DNA of 64,000 nucleotides from positions 1-64,000 of the forward strand of contig NZ_WPZQ01000009.1 in the NCBI RefSeq assembly GCF_013030265.1, written 5' to 3'. Made by a program: the position numbers and the translations under genes. Under the pieces are notes generated by a model, which was given only the letters and a program-made list of their open reading frames with translations, made no database searches and was not told where the DNA came from. Source of the DNA: Ruegeria arenilitoris. Its GTDB lineage: Bacteria > Pseudomonadota > Alphaproteobacteria > Rhodobacterales > Rhodobacteraceae. Shown piece by piece: positions 16,649 to 24,985 of the stretch (positions are counted from its first letter, which is position 1; every line of letters starts with the position of its first letter).

Positions 16649-17310
16649 GCAGCTACAATCCGGTAGCCAAGACCCCGCACCGTTTCAATTGTTGCACCCG
16701 AACCTTCCAACCGCTTGCGCAATCGGCCCACATAGACTTCGATCGCATTCTCGCTGGCTTCGTCAGACAGTGAAAACAGCCGGTCCAGCAGATAGGACTT
16801 GGAAAATACCTGACCCGGGGCATTGAAGAACACCTCCAACAGGCGAAGCTCTCGATTTCGTAAAGCCACAGATTTACCCGCGAACCGCAACTCGCCGGCG
16901 GTAGAATCAAGCACGGTGCTTTCAAAGCTTCGTTGGTTGACCGCTACGCCACCCTGCCGTCGAAGAACGGCGCGGCAGCGGGCCTGAAGCTCGGAAAAAT
17001 CGAAGGGTTTTGTGATGTAGTCGTCGGCACCGAGGTCCAGCAATCCGACCCGGTCGGACACAGCCGAACGCGCGGTAATCACGATGACCGGGGTTCGATT
17101 TGCGGCCTTGCGATGCTGGGCAAGAAAATCACGTCCGTCACCATCAGGCAGCATAATATCCAATAAAATCAGATCGTAATCCGCAACCGCAATGCATGTT
17201 GAAGCATCATCCAGCGACTTGGCATGATCGACAGCATGACCATCCAGATGCAGCCGCTCTGCGATGGCATGCGCCAGTTTCAGATTGTCCTCGATCAGAA
17301 GGAGCCGCAT
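16645..17310 (-). CDS. tctD: TctD-like response regulator (OmpR family)
   Basis: A 221-aa regulator. The receiver domain has the acidic pair near the start (LLIEDN), the phospho-acceptor Asp in LILLDIMLPDGDG (about residue 51) and the conserved Lys in DYITKPFDF. The OmpR winged helix at about 125-220 ends with VRGLGYRI. It is divergent from tctC with a 97-base gap that must hold both promoters, so it most likely activates tctCBA when the substrate is present. Confidence 0.92.
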   Translation of the reverse strand: MRLLLIEDNLKLAHAIAERLHLDGHAVDHAKSLDDASTCIAVADYDLILLDIMLPDGDGRDFLAQHRKAANRTPVIVITARSAVSDRVGLLDLGADDYITKPFDFSELQARCRAVLRRQGGVAVNQRSFESTVLDSTAGELRFAGKSVALRNRELRLLEVFFNAPGQVFSKSYLLDRLFSLSDEASENAIEVYVGRLRKRLEGSGATIETVRGLGYRIVAA

Positions 17311-17407
17311 CGGCGACCTTTTTTAAAGCATGACAGGTTGGTGTCAGGTTTGAGCGTTTCGATTGAGCATGAACGAGACAAATCGATGTGTCAAACGGGA
17401 GGAAAAC

Positions 17408-18373
17408 ATGACAAATCGTATGTTCAAGGCGCTGGCTGCCAGCGTCTTTTTGGGTGTGAGCGCCACGGCTGGACATGCCGCTGAATGCATCGCACCGGCC
17501 AACCCTGGTGGTGGCTGGGACTTCACCTGCCGTCAGATTGGCAAGATCATGCACGATATCGGTGCAGTCGATAAACCAATCCAGGTGACCAACATGGCCG
17601 GTGCTGGTGGTGGTCTGGCCTATAACCATGTCGTATCTGAGCGGAACGATGACGATGATCTCATCGTTGCGGCCTCTTCCGCCACAACCACCCGTCTGGC
17701 TCAGAATGCCTATGCTGGGATGACTGCGGATCAGGTTCGGTTTGTCGGAGCTATCGGCGCCGATCCGGGCGTGATCGTTGTTGCCAACGACAGCCCCTAT
17801 CAGTCGCTGAACGATCTGGTTGACGCGATCAAGGCCAACCCGGGCGAGCTGGCCTTTGCAGGTGGTTCGGCCGTCGGCGGCTTTGACCATCTGAAGCCGT
17901 TGATGATCCTGCAGCGTTCTGGGGTCGATGATGTTCAGGCTATCAAATACATCGGTGTGGACGGGGGCGCAGACGCGATCACCCAGACGGTTGGTGGATT
18001 TACCGCGGCAATGTCCGGCGATATGTCCGAGATTGTTGGCTTCTTGAAATCCGGCGACGTGCGCGCCCTAGCGGTTCTGACCGAAGAACGCGTGCCCGGC
18101 TTTGATGACATTCCGACAGCCAAGGAACAGGGGATCGATGTGGTCGCCGTAAACTGGCGCGGCATGTATGTGCCCAAAGGTGTCAGCGACGAGACCTTTA
18201 ACATGTGGGCCGAACGCCTGCAGCAGGTTGCTGACAGCCCCGAATGGAGCGAAGCCATGGCTGCCAACGGCCTTGCACCGTTTACCCTGGTCGGCGCCGA
18301 CTTCCAGAACTACGTGAATGACGTGGTTGCGGAGATCAACACCCTGTCCAAGGAAATCGGGGTAATTCAATAA
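17408..18373 (+). CDS. tctC: Tripartite tricarboxylate transporter binding protein TctC
   Basis: A 321-aa periplasmic binding protein with a clear signal peptide (MTNRMFKALAASVFLGVSAT, cleaved after GHAA). The Bug/TctC fold is shown by CIAPANPGGGWDFTCRQIGK near the mature N-terminus and MAGAGGGLAYNHV. It captures a carboxylate for the TctA/TctB permease. The ATG at 17408 is preceded by GGGAGGAAAAC. It overlaps tctB by 1 base. The ligand is not predictable, though the downstream AtuA-like genes suggest a branched or isoprenoid-derived acid. Confidence 0.93.
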   Translation: MTNRMFKALAASVFLGVSATAGHAAECIAPANPGGGWDFTCRQIGKIMHDIGAVDKPIQVTNMAGAGGGLAYNHVVSERNDDDDLIVAASSATTTRLAQNAYAGMTADQVRFVGAIGADPGVIVVANDSPYQSLNDLVDAIKANPGELAFAGGSAVGGFDHLKPLMILQRSGVDDVQAIKYIGVDGGADAITQTVGGFTAAMSGDMSEIVGFLKSGDVRALAVLTEERVPGFDDIPTAKEQGIDVVAVNWRGMYVPKGVSDETFNMWAERLQQVADSPEWSEAMAANGLAPFTLVGADFQNYVNDVVAEINTLSKEIGVIQ

Positions 18374-18813
18374 TGGTATCTGACCGCATCTTCGGAGCGG
18401 TCGTGACCCTGGTGTCGCTGGCATATGTTGCCAGCGCCACTCAGATCCAGACCAGCTTCTTGGCCGATCCTGTCGGCCCTCGCACTTTCCCGATCCTCGT
18501 CGGCTCGATCGCCGCCTTTTGTGGAATTCTGGTGGCGCTACGCCCGGATGAAGACCCCGAGTGGCCCGCGTTGCAAACCCTTGGGGCTCTGGCCATCGCC
18601 GTCGCGGTTCTAGTCGGCTATGCCTACGCACTGAAACCGCTGGGCTTTCTGCTGCCAACAGCAATCACGGCTGCGATCCTGAGCTATCAGATCAGCCCGC
18701 GTATTGGCCCTGCAGCGATCGCCGGTGTCGGTCTGTCAGTCGGACTGTTCGCAATATTCAAGTTCGCGCTTGGCCTTGGCCTTGTCGCCCTGCCTGCCGT
18801 GATGCACGGCTGA
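18373..18813 (+). CDS. tctB: Tripartite tricarboxylate transporter small subunit TctB
   Basis: A 146-aa membrane protein with four hydrophobic helices, the typical TctB size and topology. It contains the FLADPVGPRTFPILVGSIAA motif. It is the small permease subunit beside TctA. The start overlaps the tctC stop (TAATG), and the gap to tctA is 9 bases. Confidence 0.92.
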   Translation: MVSDRIFGAVVTLVSLAYVASATQIQTSFLADPVGPRTFPILVGSIAAFCGILVALRPDEDPEWPALQTLGALAIAVAVLVGYAYALKPLGFLLPTAITAAILSYQISPRIGPAAIAGVGLSVGLFAIFKFALGLGLVALPAVMHG

Positions 18814-18822
18814 GGTTACCCC

Positions 18823-20328
18823 ATGGATCTCTTTGCAAATCTCGCAACGGGCTTTGGCATAGCCCTAAGCCCATTCACCCTGATGCTGGCCGTTTTCGGC
18901 TGTTTCATCGGAACCATTATCGGAGCGCTTCCGGGCCTTGGTCCGTCAAATGGCGTCGCGATCCTGATCCCGCTTACGTTCTCGATGGGACTGGATGCCA
19001 CCAGTGCACTGGTGCTGATGACCGCAGTTTACTATGGCGCCATGTATGGCGGCCGGATCAGTTCGATCCTGCTGAACATTCCGGGCGACGAACCGGCGCT
19101 GATGACGACGCTGGATGGTTATCCGATGGCCAAGGCCGGACGGGCGGGCGACGCGCTGGTCATATCCGGTGTGGCTTCGTTCACCGGCGCTTTTCTGTCG
19201 ACCATCGGCCTGATGCTGCTGGCCCCAATGCTGGCGCAAGTCGCCTTCAAATTCGGACCGGCAGAGTACTTTGCGCTATACCTTCTGGCCTTCGCAACTC
19301 TTGGCGGCATCGCCTCGAACAATCAGGCCAAGGCGGCGATTGCGTCGTGCATTGGTCTGGGCATCGCCATGATCGGAGTGGACAACAACTCGGGCCTGCC
19401 GCGCCTGTCTTTTGGCAATATGCACCTGTTTGATGGCATCGACTTTCTGGTCGCCATCGTTGGTCTGTTCGCCATTGCCGAGGTGTTCTTCTTTATCGAA
19501 AGCCATGGCAAAAACACCTCGATCGGCGTGAAGCTCGACAAGGTTACGGTTCCGTGGAAGGAAATCTGGTCCACCAAGATGACCCAGCTTCGCGGGTCGG
19601 TGATCGGGTTTATTGCCGGCATCTTGCCCGGTGCAGGTGCCTCGCTTGGCTCATTCCTTGCCTACATGACCGAAAAGTCGGTTGCCGGCGAAGAGGGCAA
19701 GTTCGGAACAGGCGTTGCCAGAGGTGTTGCGGCACCTGAGGCGGGGAACAACGCCGCTGCGGGTGGCGCTCTGGTTCCGATGTTGACCTTGGGCGTTCCC
19801 GGGTCCGGAACCACCGCTGTTCTGCTGGCGCTTTTGATGACACTCAACATCACACCAGGTCCGACCCTGTTTACAGAACGGCCCGAAGTGGTCTGGGGGC
19901 TGATCGCCTCACTGTTGATTGCCAACTTTGTGCTGTTGTTGATGAACGTTCCTATGGTGAAGATCTTCGTAAAGATCCTGAGCGTTCCGCCCTGGATTCT
20001 GCTGCCGGGTGTCACCATGGTCAGCTTTGTAGGCATCTACTCGCTGTCCGGCAGCTATTTCGATCTGTTGCTGATGGTAGGTTTTGGTGTGCTGGGCTGG
20101 ATTCTGCGAAAGCTGGATGTGCCTACGGTGCCGATCATTCTGGGCATCCTGCTGGGTGGTCATATGGAAGATAGCCTACGCCGCGCCATGGTGCTGTCGG
20201 ATGGTGACTGGACCTATCTGTTCAGCTCAGGCATCGCGATCACGCTATGGGTTGTTGCCGTGCTTGGTTTCGTTGCTCCGATGTTCCTGCGCAACGTTCT
20301 GAAGAAACCGCAAAGGATCACCGACTGA
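18823..20328 (+). CDS. tctA: Tripartite tricarboxylate transporter large subunit TctA
   Basis: A 501-aa inner-membrane permease with about 11-12 helices. Conserved TctA signatures include GCFIGTIIGALPGLGPSNGV, YYGAMYGGRISSILLNIPG and the second half GFIAGILPGAGASLGSF. It drives ion-coupled uptake of the TctC-bound carboxylate. It overlaps the next gene by one base (TGATG). Confidence 0.95.
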   Translation: MDLFANLATGFGIALSPFTLMLAVFGCFIGTIIGALPGLGPSNGVAILIPLTFSMGLDATSALVLMTAVYYGAMYGGRISSILLNIPGDEPALMTTLDGYPMAKAGRAGDALVISGVASFTGAFLSTIGLMLLAPMLAQVAFKFGPAEYFALYLLAFATLGGIASNNQAKAAIASCIGLGIAMIGVDNNSGLPRLSFGNMHLFDGIDFLVAIVGLFAIAEVFFFIESHGKNTSIGVKLDKVTVPWKEIWSTKMTQLRGSVIGFIAGILPGAGASLGSFLAYMTEKSVAGEEGKFGTGVARGVAAPEAGNNAAAGGALVPMLTLGVPGSGTTAVLLALLMTLNITPGPTLFTERPEVVWGLIASLLIANFVLLLMNVPMVKIFVKILSVPPWILLPGVTMVSFVGIYSLSGSYFDLLLMVGFGVLGWILRKLDVPTVPIILGILLGGHMEDSLRRAMVLSDGDWTYLFSSGIAITLWVVAVLGFVAPMFLRNVLKKPQRITD

Positions 20329-21677
20329 TGGTTAAGGTTCTCATCCCCTGCGGTGCGCTTGGGCTTGGTTATGATCCGGCTGCACTTGCTCGGGGCATCA
20401 CTCAGAAACCTGATATCATTGCAATCGATGGGGGGTCCACTGACAGTGGACCCCACTACCTTGGAACGGGGACGTCGAAATACTCGCGCGGGTCCACCAA
20501 GGCTGAATGGCGAGAGCTAATGGCGGCTCGGGCCACGGCCGGCGTACCGCTGGTCATTGGCACTGCCGGGACATGCGGTGCAGATGACGCAGTAGATTGG
20601 CTGGTCGATATCACGCGCGAGATCGCAGCGGAGACAGGCGAACATCTTAAACTGGCCATCCTCAAGAGTGGGCAAAACCCGCAAGAGATGGCACAGGCCT
20701 TCCGCGAAGGTCGGATCAGCGCCCTTCCCGCTGCGCCGGAAATTGACGAGGAAACCTTTGCCGCGTGCAGTAACATTGTGGCACTTGCAGGGGCCGAGCA
20801 GGTTCAGGCCGCTCTGGACACAGGGGCCGATATTGTTATAGCCGGTCGCACGACAGACACCGCGATCATTTCGGCGCTGCCATTGGCACGTGGTTGCCAC
20901 GCCGGAGGCGCATGGCACGGCGCCAAGATCGGTGAATGCGGTGCGCTGGCCACAACCAGCCCGAATTCAGGCACCATCCTGATCGAGTTCGACACGACCG
21001 GATTTACAGTGACACCAATGGGTGCCGAGGCACGTGCTACGCCGCACACGGTTTCCGCCCATATGCTCTATGAAAACTCCGACCCCTACATCCTTCATGA
21101 ACCCGGCGGCTATCTCGATGTGACGAAAGCAAAATACGACGCACTCGATGACCGTCAGGTAAGGGTCGAAGGCAGCATCTGGGTCGAAAGTCCCGACTAC
21201 ACGGTCAAGCTGGAGGGAGCGAAACTGGCCGGTTATCAGACCGTCTCTCTCGCGCTAGTGCGTGACCCGCGATACGTTGCTCATATCCAAGAGTGGTGTA
21301 ACGATATTCAATCGCGTTGCACCTCAAAGGCCAAAGAGCGTCTGGACGGAGATTTCACTATCGAACTTCGGCGTATCGGGGAGAACGCAACACTGGGTGA
21401 GTTGGAGCCCGACGGTGTAGCAGGAACTGAAGTAGGAGTTCTGGGCATTGTAACCGCAGAGTCAGAGACCCTGAGCCGCGAAGTCGCCAAGATGCTGAAC
21501 CCATATCTTTTGCATCACCCGCTGACTGAACAGGAAGAAATGCCAACCTTCGCATTTCCCTTTTCACCAGCAGAGATGTCACGAGGCAAAATCTACGAAT
21601 TCTGCATCAATCACGTTCTGGAACTGGACGACCCGATGCAAGCATTCAGCCTTCAAGTCGAGGAGATCGGCGGATGA
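20328..21677 (+). CDS. AtuA-family acyclic terpene utilisation protein (DUF1446)
   Basis: A 449-aa soluble protein of the AtuA/DUF1446 family. Family features are MVKVLIPCGALGLGYDP at the start, AIDGGSTDSGPHYLG, VIGTAGTCGADDAVDW and DIVIAGRTTDTAIISALPLA. AtuA is needed for citronellol/geraniol degradation in Pseudomonas, but its reaction is not defined. Here it is fused into a transport operon (1-base overlap with tctA, 4-base overlap with the DUF4387 gene), so it probably acts on the imported acid or its CoA ester. None of the other atu genes is present. Confidence 0.88.
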   Translation: MVKVLIPCGALGLGYDPAALARGITQKPDIIAIDGGSTDSGPHYLGTGTSKYSRGSTKAEWRELMAARATAGVPLVIGTAGTCGADDAVDWLVDITREIAAETGEHLKLAILKSGQNPQEMAQAFREGRISALPAAPEIDEETFAACSNIVALAGAEQVQAALDTGADIVIAGRTTDTAIISALPLARGCHAGGAWHGAKIGECGALATTSPNSGTILIEFDTTGFTVTPMGAEARATPHTVSAHMLYENSDPYILHEPGGYLDVTKAKYDALDDRQVRVEGSIWVESPDYTVKLEGAKLAGYQTVSLALVRDPRYVAHIQEWCNDIQSRCTSKAKERLDGDFTIELRRIGENATLGELEPDGVAGTEVGVLGIVTAESETLSREVAKMLNPYLLHHPLTEQEEMPTFAFPFSPAEMSRGKIYEFCINHVLELDDPMQAFSLQVEEIGG

Positions 21678-21973
21678 GCAAGCTTGGAGACATCGTTTAC
21701 AAGGTACGGTCCAAAAACGCGGGTCCGTTCTGGCTGACCATAGATGTTTTCTGTGGTTTGCCTGAGGTGTTCCAGCGTGTCAGCAACGGTCTCGACACCG
21801 ATGTAGTGGCATCCTGTCTGCAATCTGACGCCGATACCCTGAAGCGTTTCGACATAGCTGATCTGAATGTAGTGAAGATCAGCATACCCCGCCCCGCAAT
21901 TCAGGGGACCGTATATGACCGGGATATGCACGGGGCATCATTTGCTCAGATTATTAGCCAGATTGAAATCTGA
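21674..21973 (+). CDS. DUF4387 family protein
   Basis: A 99-aa protein that regularly follows AtuA-like genes (DUF4387). It starts MSKLGDIVYKVRSKNAGPFW and contains DLNVVKISIPRPAIQGT. The start overlaps the upstream stop (ATGA), so it is translationally coupled and probably a subunit of the AtuA-like protein. No catalytic motif is evident. A hairpin follows two bases after its stop. Confidence 0.88.
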   Translation: MSKLGDIVYKVRSKNAGPFWLTIDVFCGLPEVFQRVSNGLDTDVVASCLQSDADTLKRFDIADLNVVKISIPRPAIQGTVYDRDMHGASFAQIISQIEI

Positions 21974-21974
21974 A

Positions 21975-22005
21975 CTCCACAAAACGCCCTCTTCTGTTTG
22001 TGGAG
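21975..22005 (+). terminator. Hairpin closing the tct-atuA operon
   Basis: CTCCACAAA (21975-21983) and TTTGTGGAG (21997-22005) form a perfect 9-bp stem directly after the stop. A strong T-run is lacking, so the strength is uncertain. Confidence 0.6.
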
Positions 22006-22271
22006 CGATTTCCAGCCCCATACTCGTGCCCTCAAACGGCAGCGATGTAGGTTGCGGCCGCGGCATCCGGATCGCTAGTCGAAGGTCTACTTTGGACTGG
22101 TCGTCAATTGCCGCACTAGCCAAGCGGCTTGATAGACGAAAGTCATGTAAGGGCTCAAACGGCCTGTCCGGGGTCACCCCAAGACTGGTTGGGCTGAGCC
22201 GCTGCTACTGTTTGGTAGCGGCTTAGTCCGTATGACGCTTGAATAGAATTGGCGAGCCGCGGTCCTAACGC

Positions 22272-22312
22272 CCGGAATACGCAGTTCGCAACTTGCTGCA
22301 TTCGCAAAATCT
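22272..22312 (-). repeat. Dispersed repeat, partial copy E
   Basis: On the minus strand this stretch reads GCGAATGCAGCAAGTTGCG then AACTGCG and ATTCCGGG. That matches the right half of the better copies at 23392-23463 and 59954-60026, which carry TGCAGCAAGTCGCGAAC. The left half (GAGCCCAAAGCCGCC) is absent or degraded. Confidence 0.55.
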
Positions 22313-22552
22313 AAAGGGTTAATGGAGGTTAGCAAAGAGCTTAGATTACCCGTCTATACCTGCACAAAACGTCCGCTCTGAACCCCGACGTAACCAATGC
22401 AGAAAGTGGAGCAAATAGCGGGGAAGTACAGAAATCGGATATTGAATGTGAGGCTTATCGCTCAAATATCCCGATCATCTTCGCTTCACGTCGCAACGAG
22501 AGAGAGCGACCGCCAGCTGGCGTGTATAGTTCAACTCCTCCCACTCCGTCTT

Positions 22553-23245
22553 TCATCCTTCCAGCCGTTTGCTCTGATCTTCCAGCAGGTTTCCCGATGC
22601 CATTTTCGCAAATGCTTGGCGCCATCCATCCGCCAGTTCTGGCATCAAAGCCAGGGTTTCCGCTTCGCCTTGTGAGGTCTGTCTGGATAATCGTGCCACA
22701 GTAACTCGCTTTACGGTCCAATCAGGTTGAGGGCGCTCCAAAACTGTCACCTCGTCGCCAGCACCTGCCGCACCGTGATCCAAAACCCGGTAGTACCAAC
22801 CCGTGCGGCCGGTCTTTTGAAACCGATAGGCCATGCGCTTGTTATTGGTATATTCGGACACTTTCCAACAAGGTTGGCGGCCCTGGCTGATCTGAACGGT
22901 GGCGCTTCCCAGCTTCAATATATCGCCTATGCAGAGGGTATCTTCCGTCAGGCCACGGGTCGCAATATTCTCGCCGAACGCCGCTGGAATTGTGCCGTCG
23001 GGAATCTCTCCTTCCGCAATCCAGAGCGGATAATGATCTGTTGCATAGTGATGAATAGCTTTATCGTGGCCGCCGTGGTGCTTTAAATCTGCTTGCGCAT
23101 CGCCCGTGAAACCTAATTCATCAATCTTCTGCCGCCCATAGACGGTAGATTTGCCTATGGCGGAAGGCGGCCGGCCCTGCCAACGTTCTCGAACCTTGCC
23201 TAAAAACACTCCATCAATCACGACCGTTTGGAATTTCGCAATCAT
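22553..23245 (-). CDS. MOSC domain protein (YiiM-like)
   Basis: A 230-aa protein with a MOSC domain over about residues 15-160: GFTGDAQADLKHHGGHDKAI, then GENIATRGLTEDTLCIGDIL, and the conserved cysteine in QISQGRQPCWKVS. A C-terminal helical 3-alpha type domain follows. E. coli YiiM is a molybdenum-cofactor enzyme that reduces N-hydroxylated bases such as 6-hydroxylaminopurine. The Cys is the expected Mo ligand. The gene stands alone, flanked by dispersed-repeat copies on both sides. Confidence 0.9.
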   Translation of the reverse strand: MIAKFQTVVIDGVFLGKVRERWQGRPPSAIGKSTVYGRQKIDELGFTGDAQADLKHHGGHDKAIHHYATDHYPLWIAEGEIPDGTIPAAFGENIATRGLTEDTLCIGDILKLGSATVQISQGRQPCWKVSEYTNNKRMAYRFQKTGRTGWYYRVLDHGAAGAGDEVTVLERPQPDWTVKRVTVARLSRQTSQGEAETLALMPELADGWRQAFAKMASGNLLEDQSKRLEG

Positions 23246-23391
23246 ACGCGCACCTGTTTAAGCAAAAATTCGGATTTTCATCCTTTCTGTTGTTAGCTGG
23301 TGTCGCAAAGCGTGCAAAGCTACCATTGAGAACAAAGCTTCAACGACGGCGACATCCCGCACAGTCGACCGTAACCTAGCGGATCTGAAAG

Positions 23392-23463
23392 TCCGGAATC
23401 TGCGGTTCGCGACTTGCTGCAATCGCGAAAGACTGAAGCATGATCAAAGGCGGCTTTGGGCTC
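23392..23463 (-). repeat. Dispersed repeat, copy C
   Basis: Read on the minus strand, this begins GAGCCCAAAGCCGCCTTTGA and continues with TTCGCGATTGCAGCAAGTCG and CGAACCGCAGATTCCGG. It is nearly identical to copies A (59954-60026) and B (53713-53790). It lies between the MOSC and GFA genes in the opposite orientation to A and B. Confidence 0.8.
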
Positions 23464-23614
23464 TTTCGACCAGTCAGGGCACATCGCAGACAACAGCGGC
23501 GTCGAACCCAAATCGACCTTAAATTCCGACGTTTTCTGCTGATGAAACGTCCCAAAATATCCATCTCAAAAACCGCCTGCGTCCTATATTTTCGGAGGTT
23601 TGGAGGAAAATCGA

Positions 23615-24040
23615 ATGGCGACGCGTGGGTATTGTCTGTGTAAAAAAACAAGCTGGATCTACCGGGGTGATCAAACATGGGCATGCTATTGCCACTGCGA
23701 TGACTGCCGCCGGAATTGTGCCGCGCCGGTGGTTGCGTGGTTCGGTGTGCCAATAGAGGCCTTTGAATGGACCGGCGATAAACCTCGTACTTATGAAAGT
23801 TCCAAAGGCGTTTTCAGGCACTTTTGCGGAACGTGCGGATCACCCATTGGATTTGAAGCCGATCACTATCCGGGCGGTATGCACCTCTACGCTGCGTCGC
23901 TCGAAAACCCGAAGGTTTTCAAACCGACTTTTCACGTCAACAAGCAAAGCAAGCTACCTTGGCTGCAAATGACTGATGATCTCGACGCGTTTGAAAGCAC
24001 ATTGCTACACACCCCAAACGACCCAGACGGATATCAGTAG
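23615..24040 (+). CDS. GFA/CENP-V family zinc protein
   Basis: A 141-aa GFA-family protein (glutathione-dependent formaldehyde-activating fold). The zinc-binding cysteines are visible: RGYCLCKKTSW, CYCHCDDCRR and FCGTCGSPIG. Family members bind structural and catalytic Zn ions, but most lack a proven reaction, so the formaldehyde name should not be taken literally. The ATG at 23615 follows TTTGGAGGAAAA. The last 20 or so codons and the following bases are duplicated as a decayed fragment at 59701-59829. Confidence 0.88.
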   Translation: MATRGYCLCKKTSWIYRGDQTWACYCHCDDCRRNCAAPVVAWFGVPIEAFEWTGDKPRTYESSKGVFRHFCGTCGSPIGFEADHYPGGMHLYAASLENPKVFKPTFHVNKQSKLPWLQMTDDLDAFESTLLHTPNDPDGYQ

Positions 24041-24098
24041 ATGGGGAAGCGACCTGATTTTCCCAATGGCAGCTTTGTTGCGCGCACTCGCCTTTCGT
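23969..24098 (+). repeat. Segment duplicated at 59.7 kb (GFA gene tail plus flank)
   Basis: The 3' end of the GFA gene and about 60 bases beyond it match 59701-59829 over roughly 125 bases. Shared stretches include CTCGACGCGTTTGAAAGCAC, GTAGATGGGG, CCTGATTTTCC and TCGCCTTTCG. Here the coding part is intact. Downstream flanks also show weaker similarity up to about 24165. Confidence 0.75.
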
Positions 24099-24985
24099 CG
24101 TCAGTACGACCAATGTCCAGTTTGCCCGGTCTACAACGCGCCGCACATGCAAAGAATAGAAGCCTATTCGACGGCAGGTAGACTAGGATTGTAGGTAAAC
24201 CTATCGTGTAACTTAGCACAAAAAAAGCGGACCTTGATCCCTTTGCCGCGAATGACTGGTTCCCACCCCTCGTCTCAAAGCCTGATAATTTTTTCAGCGC
24301 AGCGCCATCTCGTTCGTCTGTCCTTGTTAGATTTGCAAACGGCCCCGGAAGAAACCCGAGGCCGTTTACTCATATCAACAGCCAAAATGACCTATTGAAA
24401 CGTTTAGGTCATGTCGCATGAAACGCCACAACTACATTGTGGCGCTCCATCTGACATTACCTATCCGCACTTGAAAAACCCTTTTATTTCAGAGCACTCA
24501 TATCACAGCGGCACGGTAAACTGACCAAAAATTTCGTAATGAACTACCTTCTCTTTATGGAGCGACCGATTGCCTCGTCGCACCCCTTAAAATGCAAGTC
24601 CCCACTCCGTTGCTCTTGAGACCGAACCGACAATCTGAATAGAAGCGCCTTATCAATAATCCGGCGAGCCGCCGTTCGACGAAACATTCCTAAAAGCCAG
24701 CTGCGCGGGACTCTCCGGACCTTGAGGATTTCGCACGCTGCTGACGCAGGAATGCCGTGCATGCGCAGCATCGTGTACGCGGCGCCGCAGCAGATTCCCT
24801 TAACCGGCCGTTCAGCCGCTCAACTTTCGTCGGAAGCCAAACTGACCATTCGCCGCATGGCGAGCCAACAGGCAAGGCGCGGACATTGCTGCCATAAAGC
24901 ATTTGTCGGTTTTGGGGCGACCACCGCTGCGGAATCTGTCTTATGTTATGCCTCCATCAAGAAGACAGCGATGTTTAGGAACAGT
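24041..24985. other. Long intergenic region left of the enediyne operon
   Basis: About 945 bases with no supported gene. It includes the duplicated flank to 24098 and a hairpin at 24337-24367. The stretch 24540-24980 contains only short frames with no protein-like features. This is one possible place for the left edge of the transferred enediyne region. I could not find matching terminal repeats by eye. Confidence 0.5.
24337..24367. terminator. Hairpin terminator-like structure
   Basis: AAACGGCC (24337-24344) and GGCCGTTT (24360-24367) form a perfect 8-bp stem with a 15-base loop. The A/T tails on both sides allow action in either direction. It lies downstream of both the GFA gene and the leftward enediyne operon. 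Confidence 0.55.

Larger units (their letters stand above)
21974..22552. other. Intergenic region between DUF4387 and MOSC genes
   Basis: About 580 bases without a supported gene. Besides the operon-end hairpin there is an imperfect stem at 22197-22223 (AGCCGC...GCGGCT) and a partial dispersed-repeat copy at 22272-22312. Confidence 0.5.
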
